Positions 51,979-59,897 of a stretch of DNA of 59,897 nucleotides are shown here, one piece after another. Position numbers and translations under genes: made by a program. A model generated the notes under the pieces. The model made no database searches and had not been told where the DNA came from. It worked only from the letters and a program-made list of their open reading frames with translations. Location: positions 1 through 59,897 of the forward strand of contig NZ_NCEN01000015.1 in NCBI RefSeq assembly GCF_002280675.1, written 5' to 3'. The stretch is from Novosphingobium sp. 32-60-15. GTDB lineage: Bacteria > Pseudomonadota > Alphaproteobacteria > Sphingomonadales > Sphingomonadaceae. How positions within the stretch are numbered: the first letter of the stretch is position 1; the number at the start of each line of letters is the position of its first letter.

Positions 51979-52935
51979 CTAAAACACCGCGTGATCGCCG
52001 CGTTCGGGCGCGGCAGTGCCATCAAGGACGGCGCGGTAGTAATCGAACAGGGTCTGGCTACCGGTTGATGGCGTAGCGGCGGCATCATAGCGTCCGGTAT
52101 GGGGATCGCGCACCAACATCGATTCTGTGGCGTAATAGCGGCCAATGCGGGCCAATTCGGCCTTTGTTGCCAATGCAGGTATGATCCGGCCAAAAGCGCC
52201 AAGGACTGCCGCGATTGTGCTTAGCAGTGCCACGGGCACAGCGCGAAAGCGTGGCTGCTGGCCCAGAATGGCGAACAACGCCTCACCCTGCTGGCGGGGC
52301 GTGATGGCATCACCGGGCCCGCCGATGGGCAGGATGCGGTTCCAGCGATCTTCGGTGTTCAGGCAACCAGCGATGTATTCTGCCAGATCAGCGTCGCTGA
52401 TGGGTTTGCACGCGGTCAATTCGCCATCACCGAAGATCAGGAAAGGGCGGCCTGCTTTAACCCGTTCAATCTGGCCAGAAAGCGATTTGAAAAAGGCAGT
52501 AGGCCGCACGATTGAGTAGCACAAACCCGATGCGATCAGGGCCGCCTCGAACGCCAGTTTGGCATGCTGGAATGCCAATAGCGGTTTCTGCACGCAAATG
52601 GCCGAAAGCAGAATGAAATGGCCCACGCCTGCTTGGCTTGCCGCATGCAGCACGTTGAGGTTGGCAGCATGGTCTATTGCCCAGGCATCAACAGGCGTAC
52701 CGTTGCGCGAGGCAAGGCATGACACGACGGCATCAAATCGTTCACCGCAAAAGCCATCGCGCGCCAGTGATGCAGGATCGGTGACTTGGGCCTGACGGGT
52801 TGTGGCTCCGGCAAACGATGCGGCAGAGCCGGTGGCAGGCCGCACGATACAGACGACGTCGTGCCCGTGCGCAACCAGTGCCGCCACAGTGGCACGGCCA
52901 ATCGTACCAGTGGCTCCGACAACGCAAACGCGCAT
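51979..52935 (-). CDS. bciA: 8-vinyl reductase (BciA-like), bacteriochlorophyll synthesis
   Basis: A 318-residue NAD(P)H-binding protein of the atypical short-chain/NmrA type: CVVGATGTIGRATVAALVAHGHDVVC. The BciA-like stretches FDAVVSCLASRNGTP, FILLSAICVQKPLLAFQHAKLAFE, IVRPTAFFKSLSGQ, LTACKPISDADLA and RYYATESMLVRD are all present. BciA reduces the 8-vinyl group of divinyl (proto)chlorophyllide. No other photosynthesis gene is in the window; bciA is often outside the photosynthesis cluster. The start is ATG 52935; the frame is open 93 codons upstream, but not in family-like sequence. Confidence 0.82.
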   Translation of the reverse strand: MRVCVVGATGTIGRATVAALVAHGHDVVCIVRPATGSAASFAGATTRQAQVTDPASLARDGFCGERFDAVVSCLASRNGTPVDAWAIDHAANLNVLHAASQAGVGHFILLSAICVQKPLLAFQHAKLAFEAALIASGLCYSIVRPTAFFKSLSGQIERVKAGRPFLIFGDGELTACKPISDADLAEYIAGCLNTEDRWNRILPIGGPGDAITPRQQGEALFAILGQQPRFRAVPVALLSTIAAVLGAFGRIIPALATKAELARIGRYYATESMLVRDPHTGRYDAAATPSTGSQTLFDYYRAVLDGTAAPERGDHAVF

Positions 52936-53379
52936 TTTGGAATCGTCAGGGCGCACAGGGTATCTTTCGCTTCGGGCTTGCTTGATGGCCGCCAACCTAG
53001 CCCGCCATGTCAGCCATGCAATGGCGAACATGGGACGTGAAGCAGAAGCTGCGCATGGCTTGTTGTAACCGGCTGCAAAGCGCTGCGTACCGCGCGAAAA
53101 CCTGCCCAGGACCTTATGCGCCAGGTACCGACAGGCCAAGCTCGGGCCGGGACAGATGCGATTAAATAGTGATCGGAGAATGTGGTGCCGGGGACGGAAC
53201 CGCGAAAATCGCATAATTATTTGATATAATTATATAAATATGAGTTCTGTTTTTCGCATGGCCCCCAATGTGGCCCCCAGCGGACAAACCTTGCCCCATT
53301 TTATCCACCGGTCTGTTCGCGTTTGCGCGCCGTTGAACGTGGCTGCCCAGCCGATCTATCGAGCGCTTATTCTATTCGT
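52936..53379. other. Region upstream of bciA containing the island boundary
   Basis: About 445 bases. At 53183-53197 TGGTGCCGGGGACGG reads, on the minus strand, as the 3' end CCGTCCCCGGCACCA of a tRNA-Leu-like gene, without the T-loop or anything further upstream. This marks a likely attachment site with the element on its right. Right of it lies an AT-rich stretch (53205-53240) and two GGCCCCC repeats (about 53259-53280) of unknown role. Left of it no gene is evident. Confidence 0.5.
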
Positions 53380-55716
53380 TCAGACTGGTTTATCCGAGTC
53401 ATATAGGTGGCGCTGGAAACCGCGAAAAGTGTTGCGGATTTCGGCCACGCTGCCCAGTTCGCGCACCGCGTCTGATGGTGTGCCATAACGCAAGTTCAGA
53501 AGATCGGGCAACTTGTCCATGCCCAGTTCCTCTTCGCCTTCGGCAATGTATTGCGAAAGGACGAAGTCTAGGAAGGCTTGGCGCTTGGCGTCCTGATTGG
53601 CGAGGATGCCTGCGCGGTGGGTTTCGGCACGTTCGGCGCGCTTCAACGGGTGGCGGGTGTGGGCGATGTAGTTCAGCACGTCGAACAGATCGGACTCTTC
53701 GGCGTCGATCATCTGGCGCACCAGTGCCAGTTGCGCGCCGTCAAAGCCACGTTCGGCCAAGCCTTCGATCAAGGCGGCGCGGGTTTCGGGGTCGCTCCAG
53801 ATGTGGCGCAGTTCCTCTTCGTCGCGGAACAGTTCGGGCAATTTGCCGAACAGGCTTTCCACGAACTGCGCGGCGGAAATCGGTTTGCCCGATGCGTCCC
53901 AGAAGGTCGACGCGCTCATATGCTGGAACACGCGCTCTTTGCCGTCTGCCAGCTTGATTACAAGCATCTGGCGCGGCTGGTCGTCTTCGGGGTCGTCAGG
54001 GCCGCCAACAGGTGGATCGCCTTCCGGCCTTGGTCCACGCGGGTCGCCCGGCGGGTCTGGCTCTCGCGGTTCGCCGTCCCAGTCTGGATCGTTGAACAGT
54101 TCATAGGCTTTCACGAAGTCATAGATCGTGAAGTAGTCCTTGCCGTCGAACAGGCGGGTGCCGCGCCCGATGATCTGCTTGAACTCGATCATGTTGGTGA
54201 CAGGGCGCATCAGCACGATGTTGCGGATGTTGCGCGCATCAACGCCGGTAGAAAGCTTCTGCGAGGTTGTCAGGATCGTGGGGATCGACTTTTCGTTGTC
54301 CTGAAAGGCGCGCAGCCATTCCTCGCCCTTGGCCCCGTCGTTCGCGGTTACGCGCACGCAATAGTTCGGGTCGGTGCTGGTCTTGGCCTGATTGATCAGA
54401 TCGCGCACCACGGCGGCGTGGGCTTGCGTCGCGCAGAACACCAGCGTCTTTTCGCGCTGGTTGATGCGGTCCATGAAGATTTTCACACGATAGCGTTCGC
54501 GCGCTTCGATCTCGATCTTCCGGTTGAAATCGCCTTCGACGTAGCGCCTGCCTTCTTCCACTTCGCCGCCTGCGATCTCGTCGCCGGGAGTATAGACGTA
54601 ATCGTCAATTGTGGTGCCCAGTTCCACCACCTTGAACGGCGTCAGATAGCCGTCGTTGATGCCCTCTTTCAGTGAATAGGTGTAAACCGGATCACCGAAA
54701 TAGGCGTAAGTATCGACGTTATCGCGGCGCTTGGGCGTGGCGGTCAGGCCGATCTGCACGGCTGGCTTGAAATAATCGAGGATGCCGCGCCATTCGCTGC
54801 CGTCCTTGGCCCCGGCGCGGTGGCATTCGTCGATCATGATGCAATCGAAGAAGTCTGCCGGATAGTCATGATAATTGAACGCCGGTTCTTCTTCGGTTCC
54901 GCCATCGGTTAGCACTGACTGGAAGATGGTGAAGAACACGCTGCCATTCTTGGGCACGCGGCCTTTCTTGCGGATTTCGGCGGGCGTTATCCGCACCAGC
55001 GCATCATCATCGAAGGCGGAAAAGCTGTTATAGGCCTGATCAGCAAGGATGTTGCGGTCTGCTAGAAACAGGATGCGCGGGCGGCGTGCCGGTTCGGCCC
55101 CGCTGCGCCAGTCATTCAGGTTCCAGCGCGATTGGAACAGCTTCCACGCGATCTGGAAGGCCACGGCGGTTTTGCCAGTGCCGGTGGCCAGCGTCAGCAG
55201 AACGCGGTCCGTGCCCGCTGCGATGGCCCCCAGCGCCTTTTCGATGGCGTTGTATTGGTAATAGCGCGGATCGAACTTGCCGCCGGTTTCATAGGGCACG
55301 GCGGCGAAGCGATCACGCCAGGCATTGGCGTGGGCAAAAGTGGCGTCCCACAATTCCTGCGGGGTGGGCCAGCGATCCACCGCACATTCCGCCCCGGTAA
55401 GCATATCGATGCGGTAAATCGCATGGCCATTGGTGGCATAGGCAAAGCGGGTTTGCAGGCGTTCGGCATAGTCTTTGGCCTGATCCACGCCTTCGCCCAC
55501 GCCAAGGCCCGCGCGCTTGGCTTCGACAGCGGCCAGCTTGGTGTTGCGATAGACCAGCACATAGTCCGCCGCCTTGGCCTTGGCCCGTTTGCCCGAACCC
55601 AACAGCCGCCCCGGCGCGATCACTTCGCGACGCGTGCGGCTATCGCCATCCACGCCCCAGCCAGCGGCGGCCAGCGCGGGATCGATCAGTTCGGCGCGGG
55701 TTTCGGCTTCATTCAT
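53380..55716 (-). CDS. hsdR: Type I restriction enzyme, R subunit (EcoEI-like)
   Basis: A 778-residue restriction and translocation subunit. The nuclease site is D51...E65-A-K67 (AAVEAKRAG); the SF2 helicase motifs are TLATGTGKT (residues 175-183), DECHRAG near residue 290 and VFCATQAHA, IIGRGTRLF later. The length and the C-terminal domain (QFVESLFGKLPELFRDEEEL...) fit the EcoEI group. It is the last gene of the hsdM-hsdS-hsdR operon, four bases after hsdS. Confidence 0.92.
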   Translation of the reverse strand: MNEAETRAELIDPALAAAGWGVDGDSRTRREVIAPGRLLGSGKRAKAKAADYVLVYRNTKLAAVEAKRAGLGVGEGVDQAKDYAERLQTRFAYATNGHAIYRIDMLTGAECAVDRWPTPQELWDATFAHANAWRDRFAAVPYETGGKFDPRYYQYNAIEKALGAIAAGTDRVLLTLATGTGKTAVAFQIAWKLFQSRWNLNDWRSGAEPARRPRILFLADRNILADQAYNSFSAFDDDALVRITPAEIRKKGRVPKNGSVFFTIFQSVLTDGGTEEEPAFNYHDYPADFFDCIMIDECHRAGAKDGSEWRGILDYFKPAVQIGLTATPKRRDNVDTYAYFGDPVYTYSLKEGINDGYLTPFKVVELGTTIDDYVYTPGDEIAGGEVEEGRRYVEGDFNRKIEIEARERYRVKIFMDRINQREKTLVFCATQAHAAVVRDLINQAKTSTDPNYCVRVTANDGAKGEEWLRAFQDNEKSIPTILTTSQKLSTGVDARNIRNIVLMRPVTNMIEFKQIIGRGTRLFDGKDYFTIYDFVKAYELFNDPDWDGEPREPDPPGDPRGPRPEGDPPVGGPDDPEDDQPRQMLVIKLADGKERVFQHMSASTFWDASGKPISAAQFVESLFGKLPELFRDEEELRHIWSDPETRAALIEGLAERGFDGAQLALVRQMIDAEESDLFDVLNYIAHTRHPLKRAERAETHRAGILANQDAKRQAFLDFVLSQYIAEGEEELGMDKLPDLLNLRYGTPSDAVRELGSVAEIRNTFRGFQRHLYDSDKPV

Positions 55717-55720
55717 CGGA

Positions 55721-56869
55721 TCAGGTCAGTTCCCCGGCGAAGGCTTTTTGCAGGAGGGATTGTTTGAGTTCGGTGAAGGTGGCAAGTTTTTGATTATAGC
55801 TCGCTTCCAATTTTCCAATCTCGTTACGTGATTTCTCAAGCTTCTCAACCAGCCGGACCTGTTTGAACCTAGGCGGGAACCTGACTTTGACGTTTTGTAG
55901 CATTTTGATCGTAAACTGCTGCAATGCGGCCCCCGATTGTGTCTGCTGATAGTGCTTCTTCATCTTTCCGGATTGAAGGTAAAAAAATAGGTATTGCGGC
56001 ATGATTTCATCGCTGCATCTTAACCACGCAATCTGAGAGTTAAGATTCGCACCATCCAAGTCCTCTCCGATTATTGCCACTTTTCCTATTTCACCTCGGT
56101 TTGTGAATAGGACATCACCAGTCTTTAAATGTCCCTTTTTCAATTCTCGGTGCTTATCAGGTGAGATATACAAAACGTCATTTAATGATATGTTGCCATC
56201 TTGAATATTTGTCGAACGTAAAAATGGAACGCCGAAAGGCACCATTTCCGAATTTTTGGGGTATTTGGAAGAGTGGTTGCCATCGCCGATTATGCAAACC
56301 TTGTTCATAGGCTCGGCGTTCCAATCCGAGCCGTCACCCTCAAAAATTTGGTCCAGAACACTCTCAAAAAGGGCGCGAGCGTTGGTTAGGTTTTTTTGCG
56401 CGTTTGCCGTCGCGGTGGCGATGCCTGCAAAGGCCTTGTCCAACACCGCAACAATCCGCCGCTGCTCATCGAGTGTATCCGGGATGTTGATTTGAATCAT
56501 ACGGAAGGCGTCAACGTCCAGATTTTTTTGCGCAGTTCCTCTAGATAGCGAATATATAGCCGATTGGTTTGCTAATAGCTGATAATCAAGAAATTTTTGC
56601 CATAGGTCTCGCGGGCTTTTTGTTGATACTGTCAGCCCAGAGTCATTGAGGAAAAAATCGCCAGATACATAACGCACGCATTCAGGTGACATCCCAAAGC
56701 GCGAAACGATAAAGCAATTCGAGCGGTTGGTGCGGTCCACGCAAAAAGTCGCGCCACCGCCGCCGTAAACTGGATAAATTGTTCCGCCATCGCGCTTCTG
56801 CACAACACGCGTGCCGTATTCTACGTTAGCAACCTCTTGCAGTGTCGAGCTCGTCCACCCCGCCTTCAC
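55721..56869 (-). CDS. hsdS: Type I restriction enzyme, specificity subunit
   Basis: A 382-residue protein with two target-recognition domains (about residues 1-160 and 185-350), each followed by a conserved helix (RRIVAVLDKAFAGIATATANAQKNL and VRLVEKLEKSRNEIGKLEASYNQKL). It sets the DNA sequence recognised by HsdM and HsdR. The base composition is clearly more AT-rich than hsdM and hsdR, which is common for specificity genes exchanged between strains. It starts with GTG 56869, overlapping hsdM. Confidence 0.92.
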   Translation of the reverse strand: MKAGWTSSTLQEVANVEYGTRVVQKRDGGTIYPVYGGGGATFCVDRTNRSNCFIVSRFGMSPECVRYVSGDFFLNDSGLTVSTKSPRDLWQKFLDYQLLANQSAIYSLSRGTAQKNLDVDAFRMIQINIPDTLDEQRRIVAVLDKAFAGIATATANAQKNLTNARALFESVLDQIFEGDGSDWNAEPMNKVCIIGDGNHSSKYPKNSEMVPFGVPFLRSTNIQDGNISLNDVLYISPDKHRELKKGHLKTGDVLFTNRGEIGKVAIIGEDLDGANLNSQIAWLRCSDEIMPQYLFFYLQSGKMKKHYQQTQSGAALQQFTIKMLQNVKVRFPPRFKQVRLVEKLEKSRNEIGKLEASYNQKLATFTELKQSLLQKAFAGELT

Positions 56870-58317
56870 AGTAGTGCCCTAATCTCGGCCAAAATCCCCG
56901 CGCTTTCCGCATCCAGTGCGGCGATCTCGGCCAATATCTCTTCGGGCGCGCGCAGCACCACTTCCTCGCCCTTGTCGGGGTTCTTTACCGACAGGTCGAA
57001 GGTGGCGGCATCGACCGCGCTGCGCTCCACGCTCCAGCTTTTGGGGCTGGTGGCGAAGGTGGCCTGTAGGCCCACGAACTCGGCCATGTCGGCATCGTTC
57101 AGCGGGTTGGTTTTGCCCATGTTGCGGCCCGGATCGAGCTGGTAATACCAGATGCGCTTGGTCGGCTCGCCCTTTTCAAAAAACAGGACAACGGTTTTCA
57201 CGCCCGCGCCCTGAAACGTGCCGCCAGGCATATCCAGCACGGTGTGCAGGTTGCAATTTTCCAGCAGTTCCTTGCGCAGCGCCACGCTGGCGTTGTCAGA
57301 GTTTGAAAGGAACGTGTTCTTGATCACCACCGCGCCGGTGCCGCCTGCGCGCAGTGCCTTGATGAAGTGCTGGAGAAACAGGAACGCGGTTTCGCCGGTC
57401 TTGATCGGGAAATTCTGCTGGATTTCGGGGCGTTCCTTGCCCCCGAACGGCGGGTTGGCAAGGATCACGTCATAACGGTCCTTGTCCTGAATATCGTTCA
57501 GGTTTTCGCCCAGCGTGTTGGTGTGCAGGATATTGGGCGCTTCGATGCCGTGCAGGATCATGTTCATGATCGCGATCACATAGGCGAGGCTCTTCTTCTC
57601 CTTGCCAAAGAAGGTGCGGCGCTGAAGCGTATCATTGTCACTGGTCGATTTGGCGAGCGGCTTCAGATAATCGAACGCTTCGCACAGGAAGCCAGCCGAA
57701 CCCACCGCGCCATCATAAATCCGGTCACCGATCTGCGGCTTCACCACTTTGATCATCGCGCGGATCAGCGGGCGCGGGGTGTAATACTCCCCGCCATTGC
57801 GCCCGGCGTTGCCCATGTTCTTGATCTTGGCTTCATACAGGTGCGAAAGCTCGTGCTTCTGATCCTGACTTCGGAAGCTTAGCTGATCGATATATTCCAG
57901 CGCATCGCGCAGCGAATAGCCCGATGAAAAGCGGTTCTTGATCTCGCCAAAAATCTCGCCGATCTTGTATTCGATCGTATCGGGCGCGGGCGCGCGCTGT
58001 TTGAACCCTTGCAGATAGGGGAACAGCGTGGCGTTTACATAATCGATCAGGTCAGGCCCCGTTAGCGCGGCGTTGTGATCAAACTTGCCCGACGCATCCT
58101 TGGGCGCGGCCCACGCGCGCCAGCGGTGCGCATCATCGATAATCGGCGCATAGGCACGCCCGCGCAACTCGGCATCAAGCTTGCGATCTTCTTCCAGCTC
58201 ATCAAGATACTTCAGAAACAGCAGCCAACTGGTCTGTTCGGTATAATCCAGTTCGGTGGTGCATCCCGCCTCTTTGTGCAGGACATCATCGATATTCTTG
58301 AAGGTCTGTTCAAACAT
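56866..58317 (-). CDS. hsdM: Type I DNA adenine methyltransferase subunit
   Basis: A 483-residue N6-adenine methyltransferase. Motif I region YDGAVGSAGF (residues 201-210) binds S-adenosylmethionine, and the catalytic motif IV NPPFGG is at 288-293. The N-terminal helical domain (TTELDYTEQTSWLLFLKYLDELEED) joins HsdS. It is the first gene of the operon and protects host DNA. Confidence 0.94.
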   Translation of the reverse strand: MFEQTFKNIDDVLHKEAGCTTELDYTEQTSWLLFLKYLDELEEDRKLDAELRGRAYAPIIDDAHRWRAWAAPKDASGKFDHNAALTGPDLIDYVNATLFPYLQGFKQRAPAPDTIEYKIGEIFGEIKNRFSSGYSLRDALEYIDQLSFRSQDQKHELSHLYEAKIKNMGNAGRNGGEYYTPRPLIRAMIKVVKPQIGDRIYDGAVGSAGFLCEAFDYLKPLAKSTSDNDTLQRRTFFGKEKKSLAYVIAIMNMILHGIEAPNILHTNTLGENLNDIQDKDRYDVILANPPFGGKERPEIQQNFPIKTGETAFLFLQHFIKALRAGGTGAVVIKNTFLSNSDNASVALRKELLENCNLHTVLDMPGGTFQGAGVKTVVLFFEKGEPTKRIWYYQLDPGRNMGKTNPLNDADMAEFVGLQATFATSPKSWSVERSAVDAATFDLSVKNPDKGEEVVLRAPEEILAEIAALDAESAGILAEIRALL

Positions 58318-58357
58318 GGCGCTTGCTTAGCAGCGCGGCTGGCCGTTCGCCAAGGGG

Positions 58358-59464
58358 TTAGGCCAGACCTTCACCGGCCATTTTCTGGAAAAGCGCCATG
58401 ACCTGCGCCATTGTGGCAGGATCGAACGCGGGTGCGGTCTTTGCCGCGCCCATGCCCCGGATCAACGCGGCTTGGCGGTGCGGATCGACGTTGCCGTAGC
58501 TCGTCAGCGTGGTCATGGCGCGTTCGTGGCCAAGGTTTTGCGACCATGCTTTGAACGCTTCGATGTTCGGGCAAATGCGTTCACCCAATTGCACCAGCGT
58601 GTTGCGGAAGGAATGCGGGTTGAAATAGGGCAGGCCCGCCGCTGTGAAGGCTTCGGCAAAAATCTTGCGGACCGGCCCCGCGCTAGCCCAGCCATCGCGA
58701 CGAAGGCCCACTGGTGTAAATCCGCCGGTATCACCAAGCGCAACCAGCGTTGCCGGAAACAGCGGGTCATCATCGCCCCACAAAAGCACCGTGCGCAAAT
58801 GTGTGCACCAGTCAGCCACGATTTCCAGTGCATCGCCGCCAACGGGAAAGAACCACGTCGAGAATGTCTTGCTGGCCTTTGTGCGCACATCGCGCGCATC
58901 CTGATCGACACGGCCCTGTTCCAAATCGACGTGCTTCAGCCGGAATGATGACAGCGCACCATCACGCGCACCCGTTATCAGCGCAAAGGCCACCAGCGCG
59001 CGGTTGCGCTTTTCAATGTCGGTTGCGGTTGGCATGACGGACAGGACGTGGTGGACTTGTTCCAGCGAGGGGAACGGCTTGTGCCGCACCGCCTTCGCAA
59101 TACGCACTTCGGTTTCGGCCAAGTTGAAATAATCGGCGTCGCCATACTGAAGGCGCGATTTGTAGCCCGGCTGGCCAGCAAGCCAGATAAAGAATGCGCG
59201 CAGTGCCGATAGGGTCGAATTGACAGTGGCGCGGCTAAGCGGTTTGCCAGTACGCACGGCCCGTTCGGCATCCAACTTGCGTTTGAAAGCGACGGCTTGC
59301 TGGCGGTGGAACTTGCGAAAGTCCTTCTGCCCGTTTGCCTGTTCAAAGCGGTCCAGCGCCTTGGCGACGGCATCAATCGAAGCTTCGCTGCGACGGCCCG
59401 CTTCCTTCAGATATTGGAAGTATTCCCGCTTGATTCGGGCATTTGCGGCGTTGTGTTTTGCCAT
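58358..59464 (-). CDS. Tyrosine recombinase (integrase-like)
   Basis: A 368-residue site-specific recombinase. The catalytic residues are Arg167 in ITGARDGALSSF, His284 and Arg287 in NPHSFRNTLVQLG, His313 in LGHERAM and Tyr323 in LTSYGNV. The N-terminal part is a SAM-like core-binding domain. It lies 40 bases upstream of hsdM, same strand, and probably drives integration or excision of the right-hand island, although the att-like site is 5 kb away. Confidence 0.88.
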   Translation of the reverse strand: MAKHNAANARIKREYFQYLKEAGRRSEASIDAVAKALDRFEQANGQKDFRKFHRQQAVAFKRKLDAERAVRTGKPLSRATVNSTLSALRAFFIWLAGQPGYKSRLQYGDADYFNLAETEVRIAKAVRHKPFPSLEQVHHVLSVMPTATDIEKRNRALVAFALITGARDGALSSFRLKHVDLEQGRVDQDARDVRTKASKTFSTWFFPVGGDALEIVADWCTHLRTVLLWGDDDPLFPATLVALGDTGGFTPVGLRRDGWASAGPVRKIFAEAFTAAGLPYFNPHSFRNTLVQLGERICPNIEAFKAWSQNLGHERAMTTLTSYGNVDPHRQAALIRGMGAAKTAPAFDPATMAQVMALFQKMAGEGLA

Positions 59465-59470
59465 AGTCTG

Positions 59471-59897
59471 TCAGTCCTTCGTTTTGTCACAATTCAGGGA
59501 AGGCAATGCGCGCTCTATTAGGCGTGAAGGTGCCTGCCTGATTTGTACGGCTAGCCGGGGCATGATGGCGCTGATCTTGGCCACGTTGGCGCGGCGGTGC
59601 ATGACGGTGCCACACGTATCGCACAGGGCTGTAAGGTTGCCGGTTGCGCCTTTGCCGGGGATGAACTCGACCATCCCCAAGGCGGGCGGTTGCGGTGTGC
59701 GGCACTTGAAACAATAGATCGTGCCCGGTGGGCAGGGGCGCTTCTGGCTGGTCTGGCTTTCCAGCAGAAACGCCCGCGTCGATGATCCATCGAACAATGT
59801 GGGGCGGTTGCCATCAATCGGCTTCAGGCCTTTGCCCTGCCAGTTGCGCACGGTGTGCGTGTGCACCTGAAGGCAATCCGCCAACTCTGCCACGCTG
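59471..59897 (-). CDS. HTH and zinc-ribbon protein upstream of the recombinase (5' end outside the window)
   Basis: At least 140 residues, open to the right edge; the GTG at 59893 may not be the true start. An N-terminal helix-turn-helix (LADCLQVHTHTVRNWQGKGL) is followed by two cysteine pairs, YCFKCRTP and CDTCGTVMHRR, about 33 residues apart, forming a zinc ribbon. Such proteins accompany tyrosine recombinases in some integrative elements and may act as directionality factors or regulators. Six bases separate it from the recombinase gene. Confidence 0.7.
   Translation of the reverse strand, partial: SVAELADCLQVHTHTVRNWQGKGLKPIDGNRPTLFDGSSTRAFLLESQTSQKRPCPPGTIYCFKCRTPQPPALGMVEFIPGKGATGNLTALCDTCGTVMHRRANVAKISAIMPRLAVQIRQAPSRLIERALPSLNCDKTKD

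Noticed and set aside
52936..53214. A 93-codon N-terminal extension of bciA
   Set aside because: It crosses the island boundary, and family-like sequence begins only at ATG 52935.
1..59897. CRISPR arrays, rRNA genes and replication origins
   Set aside because: No regularly spaced repeats, rRNA-like sequence or DnaA-box cluster was seen in the window.

Overview
The window reads as the chromosome of a GC-rich, Gram-negative alphaproteobacterium, most likely a sphingomonad (order Sphingomonadales). The grounds are the HrpB helicase, the NDUFS4-type complex I subunit, SspB, the TolQRAB-Pal block, an exosortase with PEP-CTERM proteins, a WalW-like deacetylase, an ScfR/RamB-like regulator beside a long isocitrate lyase, and the his gene order. 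A bciA-type 8-vinyl reductase suggests that the host, or a recent ancestor, makes bacteriochlorophyll as an aerobic anoxygenic phototroph. All functional names come from reading motifs and overall sequence likeness by eye; no database was searched.

Layout. Bases 1-1171 are the tail of an integrated island: the end of an IS21-type element cuts a TniQ-like transposition gene, and the island stops at a 3' half of tRNA-Thr(CGT) that acts as an attachment-site scar. A short inverted-repeat element follows. Next come a large type I-secreted RTX/cadherin-like protein (1595-5278), a small membrane protein and a chemoreceptor. Bases 7735-13104 hold a small membrane protein and an exosortase locus: exosortase, EpsI, an EpsD-like lipoprotein and an unknown four-helix membrane protein in one operon, then a retropepsin-like protease, facing a PEP-CTERM protein across a folded repeat that supplies both stop codons. 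ABC-F, tRNA-Ile2, a deacetylase/histidine kinase pair and housekeeping genes (Lrp, chorismate mutase, polyprenyl synthase, HrpB, Gmk, SspB) fill 13.2-26.4 kb.

Bases 26457-31799 form the histidine operon hisB-yciI-hisH-[GH130]-hisA-hisF-[54-residue PEP-CTERM protein]-hisE-HIT. It is followed by ybgC-tolQRAB-pal, a J-domain protein, and a leftward run cca-nudix-DUF1285-GNAT. An ScfR/RamB-like regulator faces aceA across a perfect palindrome. purQ and purS lie 4.2 kb from purC; a TetR gene, an M16 lipoprotein peptidase and a 30% GC mini-gene with its own promoter and terminator lie between them. A fused E1 alpha/beta dehydrogenase and bciA follow.

From about 53183 to the right edge a second island begins at a 15-base tRNA-Leu-like 3' end. 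It carries a complete type I restriction-modification operon (hsdM-hsdS-hsdR), a tyrosine recombinase and a zinc-ribbon/HTH protein cut by the window edge.

The features most worth following are the exosortase locus with two PEP-CTERM substrates (one little more than a signal peptide plus a sorting signal inside the his operon), the folded repeat that ends two convergent genes, and the AT-rich mini-gene that helps split the pur cluster.
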